The notes beneath the pieces are model-generated. The model saw only the letters and a program-made list of their open reading frames with translations. It was not told the origin of the DNA and did not search any database. The position numbers were made by a program, and so were the translations under genes. DNA of 64,000 nt, from the NCBI GenBank assembly GCA_009782915.1, contig WRIC01000004.1, positions 1 through 64,000 of the forward strand. The letters are read 5' to 3'. This DNA is from Propionibacteriaceae bacterium (GTDB lineage: Bacteria > Actinomycetota > Actinomycetes > Propionibacteriales > Propionibacteriaceae). Positions 44,503-55,071 of this stretch are shown here, piece by piece. The first letter of the stretch is position 1. Each line of letters begins with the position of its first letter.

Positions 44503-47500
44503 CCACGCCACTGCCCCAACCAGGAACCCTCCATGTCATCGAGGCAAGTGCCGGAACGGGGAAAACCTGGGCTATGTCAACCCTCGCAGGTCGTTTTATT
44601 GCCCAAACACAGACCCCTATCTCCCAATTAGCGCTCGTATCCTTCTCCCGAGCCTCCACTGCTGAGATGCGCCAGCGTACCCAGGCGCGACTAGTGGAAC
44701 TAGCTCAAGAATTAGCCGCGGACACACCACCGGAGGTAGACACTGGTTTGTGGGTAGACGACCCAACACTACGCCATGAATACAAGACCCGATTAGAACA
44801 AGGTGTTCGCGACTTTGATAGTGCTACCATCACCACGATCCATGGCTTTTGCGACCGCCTGCTGTCTTTGATGGGGATCAGCGCTGACCATGACCTCAGC
44901 GACCAGATGACAGCCTCCTTTGATGACATCATTCAAGAAGCCACCACTGATCACTACTGCCGGTTGGCCCAAGAATCTACCCCTTGGTTTACTCTTGATC
45001 TCGCCCAGAAGTGGGTCCGTGCAGCACTCCAGGATCCCAATGCTCAAATCCATCCCCTGGGTGAAGAAGCACAATTCACCCAGGAAGTACGTAGCAGTGT
45101 CTATCGTCGCCTACGCAGACATGGCCTCTACACCTTTGACGACATGATCACTCGTTGCCGTCAAGGACTCATCAATGCCTGTGACGATGTTGCTGGGCGA
45201 GTGTCGAGGGCGTACCCCATTCTTCTCGTGGACGAATTCCAGGACACAGATGAGGCGCAATGGGAGATTATAGAACGCGGGTTTGTTGGCAGATCAACTG
45301 TGGTGCTGATTGGTGACCCCAAGCAATCCATCTACTCTTTTCGAGGGGCAGATATCAAGGCCTATATGAAGGCCACCCACGGCGCTACGACCACAACTCT
45401 GACCACCAACTTCCGTAGCTCTGCCAAGGTCGTCAACGCTCTGAACCATCTGTTGGGTGGGGCAGAACTTGGTGAGACCACCATCAAAGTCACACCAATA
45501 TCCCCCTGCGAACATCCGCCACACCTGGCTGTAGAACCTCCCTGGGATCAGCCCATTCGCTTGCGCCTACCATCGGACTTAACACCGCGTAGCGCCACTG
45601 AGGCACGCGACATGATCACCACAGATCTTGGTCATGATGTGATACGCCTGCTGAACTCTTCGGCACATTTCCAATCACATCCGTCGGTGGAGCCGCGCCC
45701 ACTACGTCCAGACGATATTGCTGTGCTGGTCTCCACTAATGACCGTGGTTTAGCCATTGCCGAGCACTTTCAACACCATGGAATACCGGGACTATTTACT
45801 GGTAGTAGCTCAGTTTTCTCCACCCAAGCAGCCCAGGATTGGCTACGGCTCTTGCGGGCCATGGATTTTGGGACTCCAGGTGAAATTCGTCTCAGTAGCC
45901 TCACAAGTTTCTTTGGTTGGGATCTTCACCACCTCGTTGGTATTGACTCAAACCAATTCTCTGCCTTAGCGGTCACCATCCGACATCTGGGCACGCTCAT
46001 GGACCGTGGTGGGGCCCACCTAGTGCTCGAATGGTTGAGCGACCATAGCGACCTCACCCAGCGTCTCAGTGGCGATGCTACTTCGGCTCGTTGCCTCGCT
46101 GACCTCCATCATCTCGCCACTCTCTTTCCAGTGCGCGACACTCGTGGTGCTCTGGGGTGGCTGGAGCATCAAAGGATGGCTACCACCAGTCGAGATGAAA
46201 CCTCGCGGACTATAGCCACCAGCAGTGATGCTGTGAGGATCTTGACGGTGCATCAAGCCAAGGGCCTTCAATTCCCCGTGGTCTATTGCCCACAACTGTC
46301 GGATCGGTTCGACAGCATTTCATCAAAAAAACCCGTGGTAGCCCATGACAGTGAAGGAAACCGGGTCCTCGACTTGGGCATCGGGACCACCACCTCGCCA
46401 CTACGGGCTATCGCCCAACAGGAGAGTGCAGCGGAGTCTTTGCGCATGTGTTATGTGGCTTTGACTCGCGCAAGTACGCAGATCACCACCTGGTGGGTCC
46501 CCACCATGAAGACCACTACCTCCTCCCCCTTGCACCGCTTGTTGTTTTCCTCAACTGACACACCGCCTTCATCCATCCCCATGGAAGGATGTGACCCACA
46601 TGGGCTGACTATTCCTGGGCTGGCCGTAGAAACGATCAATGCGAGTAGTGAACCCACCGGCCACATATCGCAGAAGGAGACTCCACCACCAGTGGGCGAA
46701 CCTCTGGAGTTGCACCGCCCCATCGATACCTCCTACCGACGTACCTCTTTCTCCTCGCTGACTGCGCAAGCTCACCATTCCTCCACGATGGATCAAGCCA
46801 ATGCCCACGGCGAGGATCCAGAGCTGAACCAAGTGTCCCCACTAGCTGATTTTCCTGGTGGACTGGCTTTCGGTTCCCTGGTTCACAATGTTTTCGAGTA
46901 TGCCACCCCAGGAGAGGATCTCACAGAATTGATCTCAGCCACGATGCGCAAGGAAGGATTCACTGGTTTTTCTCCCGCCACTCTTGCTGAAGGGTTGCAA
47001 CCTGGCCTTGATACTCCCCTGGGTGACATAGCTGGGGGGCGGTCTCTATCTCAGATCCCTCTTCGTGATCGTCTAGCTGAACTCAATTTCGAGTTTCCGT
47101 TATCCCTAGGACAACAATCTTTCACATTGACGGCTATCGCCAGTTGCCTGCGAAGCCATCTTGAACCCGATTCTCTCCTGAGCACCTATCCTGATTTCTT
47201 TGATGATTCTCTCGATCTACGCGATCTTCGAGGGTACCTCTCGGGGGCTATTGATGCGGTTCTACGTGTGAATGACCGTTATGTTGTTGCCGACTACAAA
47301 ACTAATCGGTTGGCTCCACCAGACACCCCACTCACCTTGGGCCACTACACCTACCAGCCCATGGCGCTTGCCATGATGGATTCCCACTATCTTCTCCAGG
47401 GGTTGATTTACCAGGTGGCCCTCCACCGCTTCCTGCGCTGGAGAATAGATGCCTATGATCCCGAGGTTCACCTAGGGGGGATGGCTTATCTCTTCGTTCG

Positions 47501-47621
47501 GGGAATGGCCGGAGAAGAAACACCAGTACGCCAGGGCACCACCTGTGGGGTATTCACGTGGATTCCTCCTACTGCGATGATCCTTGAGCTTTCTGATCTC
47601 TTCTCGGGGGTGATCCGATGA
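44499..47621 (+). CDS. recB: Exodeoxyribonuclease V beta subunit
   Basis: 1040 residues. N-terminal SF1A helicase: Walker A IEASAGTGKTWAMSTLAG, motif II ILLVDEFQDTDEAQWEI, motif VI MCYVALTRASTQITTWW. C-terminal nuclease domain: GAIDAVLRVNDRYVVADYKT carries the catalytic Asp/Lys. Forms RecBCD with its neighbours for end resection. Overlaps recD by four bases. Confidence 0.94.
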   Translation: MTTPLPQPGTLHVIEASAGTGKTWAMSTLAGRFIAQTQTPISQLALVSFSRASTAEMRQRTQARLVELAQELAADTPPEVDTGLWVDDPTLRHEYKTRLEQGVRDFDSATITTIHGFCDRLLSLMGISADHDLSDQMTASFDDIIQEATTDHYCRLAQESTPWFTLDLAQKWVRAALQDPNAQIHPLGEEAQFTQEVRSSVYRRLRRHGLYTFDDMITRCRQGLINACDDVAGRVSRAYPILLVDEFQDTDEAQWEIIERGFVGRSTVVLIGDPKQSIYSFRGADIKAYMKATHGATTTTLTTNFRSSAKVVNALNHLLGGAELGETTIKVTPISPCEHPPHLAVEPPWDQPIRLRLPSDLTPRSATEARDMITTDLGHDVIRLLNSSAHFQSHPSVEPRPLRPDDIAVLVSTNDRGLAIAEHFQHHGIPGLFTGSSSVFSTQAAQDWLRLLRAMDFGTPGEIRLSSLTSFFGWDLHHLVGIDSNQFSALAVTIRHLGTLMDRGGAHLVLEWLSDHSDLTQRLSGDATSARCLADLHHLATLFPVRDTRGALGWLEHQRMATTSRDETSRTIATSSDAVRILTVHQAKGLQFPVVYCPQLSDRFDSISSKKPVVAHDSEGNRVLDLGIGTTTSPLRAIAQQESAAESLRMCYVALTRASTQITTWWVPTMKTTTSSPLHRLLFSSTDTPPSSIPMEGCDPHGLTIPGLAVETINASSEPTGHISQKETPPPVGEPLELHRPIDTSYRRTSFSSLTAQAHHSSTMDQANAHGEDPELNQVSPLADFPGGLAFGSLVHNVFEYATPGEDLTELISATMRKEGFTGFSPATLAEGLQPGLDTPLGDIAGGRSLSQIPLRDRLAELNFEFPLSLGQQSFTLTAIASCLRSHLEPDSLLSTYPDFFDDSLDLRDLRGYLSGAIDAVLRVNDRYVVADYKTNRLAPPDTPLTLGHYTYQPMALAMMDSHYLLQGLIYQVALHRFLRWRIDAYDPEVHLGGMAYLFVRGMAGEETPVRQGTTCGVFTWIPPTAMILELSDLFSGVIR

Positions 47622-49333
47622 CTGTCACTTTGAGCGAGTTAGTGGAAGCTGAGGTGTTCACCCCAGCAACCGTACGTATGGCCCGACATCTGGGGTTCCT
47701 CTATGGCGAGGAAGACGAACTGGTGGTCATGGCTATCTCCTGCACCCTGGTTGCACTGGGTGCAGGGTCGGTGTGTTGTGACCTCGGTCAACCTGACTAT
47801 CTTTTCCGCGGAAACAACCAACCTATCGAGTGGCCTGAACCGCAGGCCTGGGCTGAGGCTTTGATGGCTTCACCTGCTGTGAGCGCCAGCGATGACCAAG
47901 GTGATGGTGCTCTCATCGTGCAAGGTACGACCTCATATCTTCGTCGATACTATCGTGAACAGAGTTTCATTGCCTCGTGGATTACCCAGCGCAGTCAACT
48001 CACCCAAGCAGACAACCGGTGGGTGGACCTTTTTTTCGCTGATGAGTACGCCAACCAAAGAACCGCGGGAGCTCGCGCACTATCGTCACAGTTCTGTGTT
48101 GTTGCTGGAGGTCCGGGAACAGGGAAAACAACCATTGTTGCCCGGCTGTTAGCGGCTCTTGCACAAAACCGCCCATCTGGAATTCACGTTGTCTTGGCTG
48201 CCCCAACAGGAAAGGCTGCCGCGCGCCTCGATCAGGCAGTTCGAGAGAATCTCCAGGTCTGCTCCCAGATTCCTGGAGCAGATTATCAACTCACCTGTGA
48301 GTCGGGGACCATCCACAGAATCCTCCAGATGACTCCCTGGGGAAAAGTCGGTCGCGATGCTAACAATCCCATCCCTGCTGACATTGTTGTTGTCGATGAG
48401 GCGTCGATGCTGTCCTTGCATCTGATGACCCTGCTTCTTCATGCCACCTCGGAGTCTACTTCACTGATTCTTGTGGGTGATCCTGATCAGCTTGCTTCGA
48501 TTGAGGCTGGCGCTGTCTTGTCGGATATTGTGTCTCAAGACCAGGTGGTACCTGTAGCTCGGTTAACCACCACGTACCGTTTCTCGGGCGCCATCGCCGA
48601 CCTGGCAGAGTCTATCCGCTGTGGGGATAGCGACACGGCCTTGAATATCCTGGGTTCTGGTTGTGAGCAGATCCAATGGATCGATGCTGACCTTGACTCC
48701 ATGGACACCTCCCATGATGTGCTTGATCCTTTGCGTGAGGATCTTCTTCAGCAGCAAAAGAAGCTCACCGAGTTTTCTGCGCGTGGAGCAGCCAGCGATG
48801 CACTGTCGACTTTGGAGTCACACCGCCTCCTGGTGGCTCACCGTCATGGAGTCAGTGGTGTGAGTTTTTGGACCCATGAGGTACGGTCATGGTTGTTCGA
48901 CCACCATCTTGCTCCCCCGGCCCACGTGCAGTGGTATGCAGGTCTACCCCTTCTCATCACGAGGAATGATGACGTTCTGGGCATCTACAACGGTGATAGT
49001 GGGGTGATGATCAACGACAACAATTCGCTGGTCGTCGCTATGGAGACCAACTCGGGGGTGCGCACCATCGATCCGGGTCTCATCCAAGGGTGGGAACCAC
49101 TGTTCGCCTCCACTATCCACAAGGCACAGGGCTCTCAATTCGACACCGTGAGTGTTCTTGTCCCTGGCTCGTCTGCTTTGATCTTGTCCAGGGAGTTGCT
49201 CTACACAGCTATCACCCGAGCTCAGCGTCGCCTGAGAATCATCGGTTCTGCCTCAACATTGTCCCAAGCAATCCAGTCCCCTGCCTTGAGAGCATCAGGG
49301 TTAGCTACCCAACTATCAGCCCCACGCAGTTAA
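47618..49333 (+). CDS. recD: Exodeoxyribonuclease V alpha subunit
   Basis: 571 residues, the 5'-3' helicase of RecBCD. Walker A VVAGGPGTGKTTIVARLLAA, motif II VVDEASMLSLHLM and the C-terminal STIHKAQGSQFDTVSVLV are present. Full length. It is the last host gene before foreign island sequence starts, within about 10-100 bp of its stop. Confidence 0.93.
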   Translation: MTVTLSELVEAEVFTPATVRMARHLGFLYGEEDELVVMAISCTLVALGAGSVCCDLGQPDYLFRGNNQPIEWPEPQAWAEALMASPAVSASDDQGDGALIVQGTTSYLRRYYREQSFIASWITQRSQLTQADNRWVDLFFADEYANQRTAGARALSSQFCVVAGGPGTGKTTIVARLLAALAQNRPSGIHVVLAAPTGKAAARLDQAVRENLQVCSQIPGADYQLTCESGTIHRILQMTPWGKVGRDANNPIPADIVVVDEASMLSLHLMTLLLHATSESTSLILVGDPDQLASIEAGAVLSDIVSQDQVVPVARLTTTYRFSGAIADLAESIRCGDSDTALNILGSGCEQIQWIDADLDSMDTSHDVLDPLREDLLQQQKKLTEFSARGAASDALSTLESHRLLVAHRHGVSGVSFWTHEVRSWLFDHHLAPPAHVQWYAGLPLLITRNDDVLGIYNGDSGVMINDNNSLVVAMETNSGVRTIDPGLIQGWEPLFASTIHKAQGSQFDTVSVLVPGSSALILSRELLYTAITRAQRRLRIIGSASTLSQAIQSPALRASGLATQLSAPRS

Positions 49334-49344
49334 TGTGGTTGGAG

Positions 49345-49655
49345 TTATATCCAGGCTGTCTGCTTTCCTCGCGCCGCTGCCGGACAGAACCGCCAGCGAA
49401 TAGTCGAAAGCCGCGAATTTGTCAAATCTACTGAGAAGTATATTTCGGCGTCTACCAGCACGTCGAATTTTATCTTCATTCCGGGGAGGTCATCAACATA
49501 AACGGCTTTTACCGTAATTTCGGAAAGCTCGGCTGTGTGTATATGGCGCACGATAGTATCTGGAAATTCCAGCGAACGAAATACTCGGAAACCGCGCCGG
49601 ATAATTCGTTATAATATCGGTTTGAAATATGATCCTTAAAGGATCGTGCCGCCAT
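49345..49655 (-). pseudogene. Broken gene at the left edge of the restriction island
   Basis: From ATG 49655 one frame encodes MAARSFKDHISNRYYNELSG and about 15 more natural residues; coding quality then switches to another frame (PDTIVRHIHTAELSEITVKA, MKIKFDVLVDAEIYFSVD). A frameshift therefore lies near 49560. The last about 25 codons look non-native and probably belong to the host side of the junction with recD. No family recognised. It is on the strand of the restriction genes and downstream of them. Confidence 0.5.
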
Positions 49656-49687
49656 GATACCGCCCCCTTTCCTTGCCGTTTGTTGCC

Positions 49688-52600
49688 TTATCCCTGCACC
49701 AGCTTCCATAATTCGTCGTAACTGTCCACCACGGCGTATTCCACGCTTTCGCCGCTGATAGCGCGGAAATGCTCGCGGGCGCAATGGGTTTTTGCTTCTT
49801 CAATTTTACGAAGCTCCATTGAGGACATATCGCCTTTTGTTTCGGCGACGAAATATATGTGCTTCACCTTGCCGTCATAGAACGCTATCGCCCAATCGGG
49901 GTTGTATTTGCCGACAGGTGTGCTGATATAGAACCCCCTCGGCAGTTTAACATAGACCTCGACTTCTTGCTGGTGCGCTTCCAATTCCGTGGCAAAGTCG
50001 CGCTCGTTGGTAGAATCGTATATCACATAATCGTACAGGTGCCGCTTCGCCTCCATAGCGTTCACGCCGAGCTTGCCTTTTTTCAAATCCGGCTCGGTAA
50101 ATATCTCGGTGCCGAAAGCGGCGGTCAGCCTGTCGTATGTTATATGTTCGATAATTGCCGTGGCCTTTTGCTCGTTGATAATGTTGGCGGCGCGGATAAT
50201 AAATTCCTCGGGGTTGTTGCCGAATTGGTCGAACACGGATTTATCAATACCCGTCAAAATGTCCGCCACGGCTTTACGGGTCAGACCGGTTTCCGCGACG
50301 ATTTTTCCGACAAGGTCATATCGAACCGAGGAGCTTGCGCTCATAGTCAGATTCGGGGAGGCGTCCTCCCGCTTGGCGGTGCTTTTTACAAACCCTTCGC
50401 CAGATTGTAGTTGTTCCTTGGATTCGATGTTTCGGGTTTGCTCGCCTTCTTCGACTTTGAAATACACCTTAGAAACGCGCAGTCTATCGTTAAGTGCCGC
50501 AATCGCTTTTTTAACAAGCTCGCTTTCCGTAAATTTAACGGTGTAATAACTCCTGCCATTTATGCGCGACCACAATTCTTGGAACGCGCGGCTGTCCAGC
50601 TTGCCCTTATCGAGCGTGACCTCGACGGTATTCTTCCGGGCGTCCTCCGGCCTGTTGGCGTTCGGATCATAGACGGAATCAAGCACCGCGATAACGTCGG
50701 CGGCGCGGCCTTCCGCTTCGTCGGGAACGGCAATCGCGCCGTTCTTTTTGTCATCATAGTATTTTTCGGTAAGCTCGCCACGCTTGATATAGCCGTTTAC
50801 GATAAGGCTATCAATAATATCGAGGGCGGTATCGTCGCCGAATTTTTCCGTAAACAGCTTCGCTTCCACTTTGAGCGGACGGTCGGCGACGGCTTCGGCG
50901 ATTTCGCTTTGCAGCCCTTTGGCGAAGCTGTCGTAGCTTTCGTTGGCGATAACCGTCAGCACGTTGATATTATGTACTTCTTCGCGGCTCATAATGTTTT
51001 CATCCATACGCTCGCCGCTCTGATTGACCGAAAGGCGAAGACCGCGCCCGACCTCCTGCCTCTTGCGAACGTCGCTGCCGCTCTGCTTTAATGTGCAGAT
51101 TTGGAACACGTTGGGGTTATCCCAGCCCTCACGAAGCGCGGAGTGGGAAAAGATAAACCGTACCGGCTCGCGTCGGTCAAGCAGGCGTTCCTTATCTTTC
51201 ATAATCAAATCGTAGGCGTCCGCGTCGTCGGAGGTGCGCTCCTTTTTGTCGCCGAGTTTGCTGTCCACCATGCGCCCGCTTTTTTTGTCGATGGAAAAAT
51301 AACCGGCATGGGTGCGCTCGACGGGTATGCCGGTGAGGTATTTCAAATACTCTGGTGAATCGTCGAAAGTAAGCTGCCTATTGCTGACGATGTTGTTGTA
51401 CTCTTCCTCGAACATCTGGGCGTAACTGCCGCCGGTGGCATTGCCTTGGGCGTCATATTGCTTGTACTTGGCTACCTCGTCGATAAAGAACAGCGAAAGC
51501 ACTTTAATACCTTTGGTGAATAGCTGCCGCTCACGCTCAATGTGAGAAAGGATGGTTTCCTTGATTTGGATGCGGCGCAATTGTTCTTCCGAAACGGAGC
51601 CGATCACGTCGCCAGCGAAGAGTTTTTTGCCGTTGGTGAATTCCACGGAGGAGTCGCGGCCATCAATCCGCAGCACCGTGTAGCCGTCTTTGTATTCGGC
51701 AAGTTCGCCCGAATTGTCGAATAGGCTGTACCCCTCGGTGACTTTGCGGGAGACTTTGCGGACTCCGGAGCTACCCTTTACGTCGAACTCGATTGTGGCT
51801 GTGGGGTTGCCCTTGGAGAGGTTGATGCTCTGGATGTAAACGTAGCCTTCGGTGGCGGTGCTGCCCGAAACGGAGATGCCTTTGACGGCTATCTTCTTCA
51901 CGAGGCGCTTGTTGTAGGCTTCCAGCGCGTCAAGGTGATAGATCATGTTGTACATGCTGTCCGCTTTGTGCGTTGCCGAGTAGCGGAGCGTCATTAGCGG
52001 TTCGAACTCTTTCAACCGTTCCTTGGTGGCCGCGCCCTCTACGGACTGCGGCTCATCGATAATCAAGATCGGGTTGGTTTTGGCCAGAATATCGATTGGG
52101 CGGCGGGAACGGAACTCGTCCAGTTTCATGTAGATACGACGAGCGTCTTTGCCACGAGCGTTGAACGCTTGGCTGTTGATAATCATGACGTTGATTCCGC
52201 TATCGGAAGCGAAACGGTCAATATCCGTTAGCTGTGCCGAGTTGTAGATGAAGTACCGGATTTTCTTGCCGTAGTCTTCAGCAAAATGCTCTTCCATCAC
52301 CTGAAATGACTTGTACACGCCCTCACGGATAGCGACGCTGGGCACAACGATGATGAACTTGCTCCAGCCGTACCGTTTGTTAAGCTCGTACATGGTCTTT
52401 ATATAGGTGTAGGTTTTGCCTACGCCGGTTTCCATCTCCACGGTCAGGTTGTAGCGGCCGTCAAGGGAAACGGACGGCTTGATATGCCCCAACCGTTGGA
52501 TGGCGTGGATATTCTCAAGAACTTTGTCATCGCTGATGGCCACAGGCTCGTTGTTAAACCCAGTCCACTGCTGGTGCTCGGTCAGGGACATTTGCCCGAG

Positions 52601-52711
52601 ACCGGGGTCAATCATATATGTCGGTTCATGGAAAGGCTGGCCTGCAAACACTTTACAGACTGCCGCTGCCGCGTCTGCTTGAAATGGCTGATGCCGAAAT
52701 TGCAGTTTCAT
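49688..52711 (-). CDS. Type III restriction enzyme, helicase-nuclease subunit (Res)
   Basis: 1007 residues. SF2 helicase: the Q-tip region, Walker A METGVGKTYTYIKTMYELN, motif II ILIIDEPQSVEG, motif VI KRQEVGRGLRLSVNQ. C-terminal PD-(D/E)XK nuclease: GKYNPDWAIAFYDGKVKHIY then FVAETKGDM. It cuts DNA after ATP-driven scanning between unmethylated sites and needs Mod. Lys/Ile/Tyr-rich protein and AT-tolerant codons differ from host genes and suggest origin in a Firmicute. It starts 15 bp after mod. Confidence 0.93.
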   Translation of the reverse strand: MKLQFRHQPFQADAAAAVCKVFAGQPFHEPTYMIDPGLGQMSLTEHQQWTGFNNEPVAISDDKVLENIHAIQRLGHIKPSVSLDGRYNLTVEMETGVGKTYTYIKTMYELNKRYGWSKFIIVVPSVAIREGVYKSFQVMEEHFAEDYGKKIRYFIYNSAQLTDIDRFASDSGINVMIINSQAFNARGKDARRIYMKLDEFRSRRPIDILAKTNPILIIDEPQSVEGAATKERLKEFEPLMTLRYSATHKADSMYNMIYHLDALEAYNKRLVKKIAVKGISVSGSTATEGYVYIQSINLSKGNPTATIEFDVKGSSGVRKVSRKVTEGYSLFDNSGELAEYKDGYTVLRIDGRDSSVEFTNGKKLFAGDVIGSVSEEQLRRIQIKETILSHIERERQLFTKGIKVLSLFFIDEVAKYKQYDAQGNATGGSYAQMFEEEYNNIVSNRQLTFDDSPEYLKYLTGIPVERTHAGYFSIDKKSGRMVDSKLGDKKERTSDDADAYDLIMKDKERLLDRREPVRFIFSHSALREGWDNPNVFQICTLKQSGSDVRKRQEVGRGLRLSVNQSGERMDENIMSREEVHNINVLTVIANESYDSFAKGLQSEIAEAVADRPLKVEAKLFTEKFGDDTALDIIDSLIVNGYIKRGELTEKYYDDKKNGAIAVPDEAEGRAADVIAVLDSVYDPNANRPEDARKNTVEVTLDKGKLDSRAFQELWSRINGRSYYTVKFTESELVKKAIAALNDRLRVSKVYFKVEEGEQTRNIESKEQLQSGEGFVKSTAKREDASPNLTMSASSSVRYDLVGKIVAETGLTRKAVADILTGIDKSVFDQFGNNPEEFIIRAANIINEQKATAIIEHITYDRLTAAFGTEIFTEPDLKKGKLGVNAMEAKRHLYDYVIYDSTNERDFATELEAHQQEVEVYVKLPRGFYISTPVGKYNPDWAIAFYDGKVKHIYFVAETKGDMSSMELRKIEEAKTHCAREHFRAISGESVEYAVVDSYDELWKLVQG

Positions 52712-52726
52712 CTACGCACCCCCCCC

Positions 52727-54640
52727 CTAAATGACCTTGACCGTGGTGTTCGGGGAGAGGAGCTTGAAAATCTCGAACACGTTAATCTTCTCCGGCGAAC
52801 TGGTGAAACCGCTGTCGCGGAATACGGCACGCAGTGGCTTGCGTTCCGCGATCTGGCGAACTACGCTCTCGGGGACATTTTCCTCAAAACAGGCAATCAG
52901 GTCGCCGTCGTTGTATGTATGGACGGTGAACCCGTTTATCTTCTCGTGGGTATGCGGCATGGATAGCGGCAAGCCCCAATCGAGCAGGCAGCCGTACAAT
53001 AAGTCCATATCTGTGCGGTCGTCCTTGATATTGCTTTCCATCGCCAGCACCAAGTCCTGCGTATAATCGCCCGCCGCATAGTACACGTCGGTCATATTGG
53101 TGTCGTCGAGCTTGAGAACGCGGAAACCGATGTCGAGGTTTTGCGCGGTCAGCCCCGCTTCCTCTTTGATTTTATCTCCGGCGCGGCGTATGCGCTCTTT
53201 GCCGATTTCGCAAATAGTGGAATAACCCGCCTTTGCCGCTTCCGTATCTTCGGCGCATACTTCGGGTAGCTGTACCATGATAAATTTACGCTTTCCACCA
53301 TCTTCGGCATTAAGCCGCATAACGGCATGGGCGGTGGTAGCAGAGCCGGAAAAGAAGTCGAGAATGATGTCATTACTGGTCGTTGATAATTTCAGCACTC
53401 TTTTTATTGTACCAAGAGGTTTCGGCTTCGGGAAAATTCTTTTATCGAAACCTAAATCAATAAATTGTTCCGTTCCCCGTTCGCTATTGACATCTTTGAA
53501 TGTCCACGAGCTTGTTGGTTTTACAAACCCGCGTCCTTCTAAATAATCCTTTTGCATAATACCCCAGACTTTTCTTGTAGGCATAAATTTTGCGACGAGG
53601 TCGTCAATTTGTTTTTCAGCCGTGTCTAACCCCCATCGCCAGTTTCCTTCTTTGCCGTCCTCTCGCTGCGGATAAATTGATATAAAGCCATTTGGAGCGT
53701 CCTTTTCCCGCGTAGGATAAAATTCTCCCGTTTGTTCGTTATAATGGAAATAATAAAAGAGGTTTGGCCTATCTTCCCTCAAATCGTTTTCGCCTGTTTT
53801 ACGCAAATCAATTTCACGGTATTTCATGCCTTTTTCATCTGTTTTGTTATATCGCCTTGTAATTTCTTCTGTTGGCTCAAATCCATACCAAACCAATGCT
53901 GTTATATTCTTGGCGTAAACTAAAAGATATTCATGTGCAGTTGCAATGTATTTATCGTCAGAACGGCCTTTGGGATTGTTGGTATTAGCAACGCAGCCAA
54001 TAAAGTTACTAACCCCAAGGATTTCATCGCACAATTTACAGATATTATGAATCTCGTTTTCATCAATACTGATAAAAATGACGCCATCGTCGCGGAGCAT
54101 ATTTCTCGCCAAAACAAGGCGCGGATAAATCATACTGCACCAATCGGAGTGGAAGCGCCCGTTGGTTTCGGTATTGCGATATAAGCGGTCGCCGTCCTCG
54201 TCATACGCGCCCGCTTCCTCGTCGTAATCCTCGCGGCTCTGCGTAAAATCGTCGCGGTAAACAAAGTCGTTGCCGGTATTATACGGCGGGTCAATATATA
54301 TCATTTTTACTTTGCCGAGATAACTCTCTTGGAGCAATTTCAACACGTCGAGGTTGTCGCCCTCGATATAGAGGTTTTCGGTCGTGTCCCAATCCTTGCT
54401 TTCCTCCACGCAGGGGCGGAGGGTTTTACGGATCGGGCGCCCGGCTTCGGCAATGGCGGCGCGTTTACCCACCCATGTAAATTCGTAGGCCTCGTCGGTA
54501 AATACGTCCTCGCCCAGCATGGAGCGGAGCAGGTCAAAATTCACCTTACCCTCAGTAACAACGCCGGGGAATTGTTCGGCGATTTTCGCCACGTTCTCGG
54601 CGGTGAGGTTTGGGGTTTCAAATTTCATTTTATCAGACAT
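52727..54640 (-). CDS. Type III modification methyltransferase (Mod)
   Basis: 637 residues, beta-class N6-adenine methyltransferase. The catalytic motif DPPYNTGNDFVYRDDFT lies near residue 117; the target-recognition region follows; the SAM-binding motif ILDFFSGSATTAHAVMRLN lies near residue 440. It protects host DNA and gives Res its specificity. The start overlaps the stop of the truncated upstream gene (ATGTCTGA). Codon use is foreign, as in res. Confidence 0.93.
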   Translation of the reverse strand: MSDKMKFETPNLTAENVAKIAEQFPGVVTEGKVNFDLLRSMLGEDVFTDEAYEFTWVGKRAAIAEAGRPIRKTLRPCVEESKDWDTTENLYIEGDNLDVLKLLQESYLGKVKMIYIDPPYNTGNDFVYRDDFTQSREDYDEEAGAYDEDGDRLYRNTETNGRFHSDWCSMIYPRLVLARNMLRDDGVIFISIDENEIHNICKLCDEILGVSNFIGCVANTNNPKGRSDDKYIATAHEYLLVYAKNITALVWYGFEPTEEITRRYNKTDEKGMKYREIDLRKTGENDLREDRPNLFYYFHYNEQTGEFYPTREKDAPNGFISIYPQREDGKEGNWRWGLDTAEKQIDDLVAKFMPTRKVWGIMQKDYLEGRGFVKPTSSWTFKDVNSERGTEQFIDLGFDKRIFPKPKPLGTIKRVLKLSTTSNDIILDFFSGSATTAHAVMRLNAEDGGKRKFIMVQLPEVCAEDTEAAKAGYSTICEIGKERIRRAGDKIKEEAGLTAQNLDIGFRVLKLDDTNMTDVYYAAGDYTQDLVLAMESNIKDDRTDMDLLYGCLLDWGLPLSMPHTHEKINGFTVHTYNDGDLIACFEENVPESVVRQIAERKPLRAVFRDSGFTSSPEKINVFEIFKLLSPNTTVKVI

Positions 54641-54925
54641 GGGTGGTTTCCTCCTCGGTATTATAAGTGAAAGAATATTTGTGTTGTGCCGTTTGTTTGC
54701 CAGTAACTACCGTTGTTCGTCGAATTTCCAATAAATCCATGTAGCAGAATTTTATTATAAATATGCCACATGAGTTAAATGCGGAGATTGCATTTCCGCT
54801 CTTAAATTCTATAACGGTTTCTTCTCGCCCCATCAAGCAACCAGCAAAATTCTTGTCAATAAACGGCACAAGAACAGGTTGGGCGTTAGGGGTAGGCGGG
54901 TAAATTTCTAAGGGTTCTATTTCAA
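54633..54925 (-). pseudogene. 5'-truncated gene at the right edge of the restriction island
   Basis: One frame is open from the stop at 54633 up to the edge of tRNA-Pro, without a convincing start (GTG 54869 is internal). Residues such as IEIEPLEIYPPTPNAQPVLV, PFIDKNFAGCLMGREETVIE and FKSGNAISAFNSCGIF read as real protein. The N-terminus was probably lost where the island joined the tRNA. Family unknown. It overlaps the start of mod, so it was the first gene of the donor operon. Confidence 0.55.
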
Positions 54926-55001
54926 TGGTCGGGGCGAGAGGACTCGAACCTCCGATCTCCTGCTCCCAAAGCAGGCGCGCTAGCCACTACGCTACGCCCC
55001 G
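54926..55001 (-). tRNA. tRNA-Pro (TGG)
   Basis: Minus-strand cloverleaf from CGGGGCG to CGCCCCG plus encoded ACCA; D-arm TAGCGTAGTGGCTAGCGC, anticodon loop TTTGGGA (anticodon TGG), T-arm GGAGGTTCGAGTCCTCT. Its 3' end touches the restriction island; no copy of the 3' end was found at the other island edge, so tRNA-directed integration is not shown. Confidence 0.92.
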
Positions 55002-55071
55002 AGGGTTTTTCAAACACCTCGTTTCCGACTGGTTATTCTACTGTGATCGAAGGCTCCATGGCGAATCTACG

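Noticed and set aside
54926-55001. tRNA-Pro as integrase attachment site of the restriction island
   Set aside because: No second copy of the tRNA 3' end is present at 49.3 kb and there is no integrase gene.
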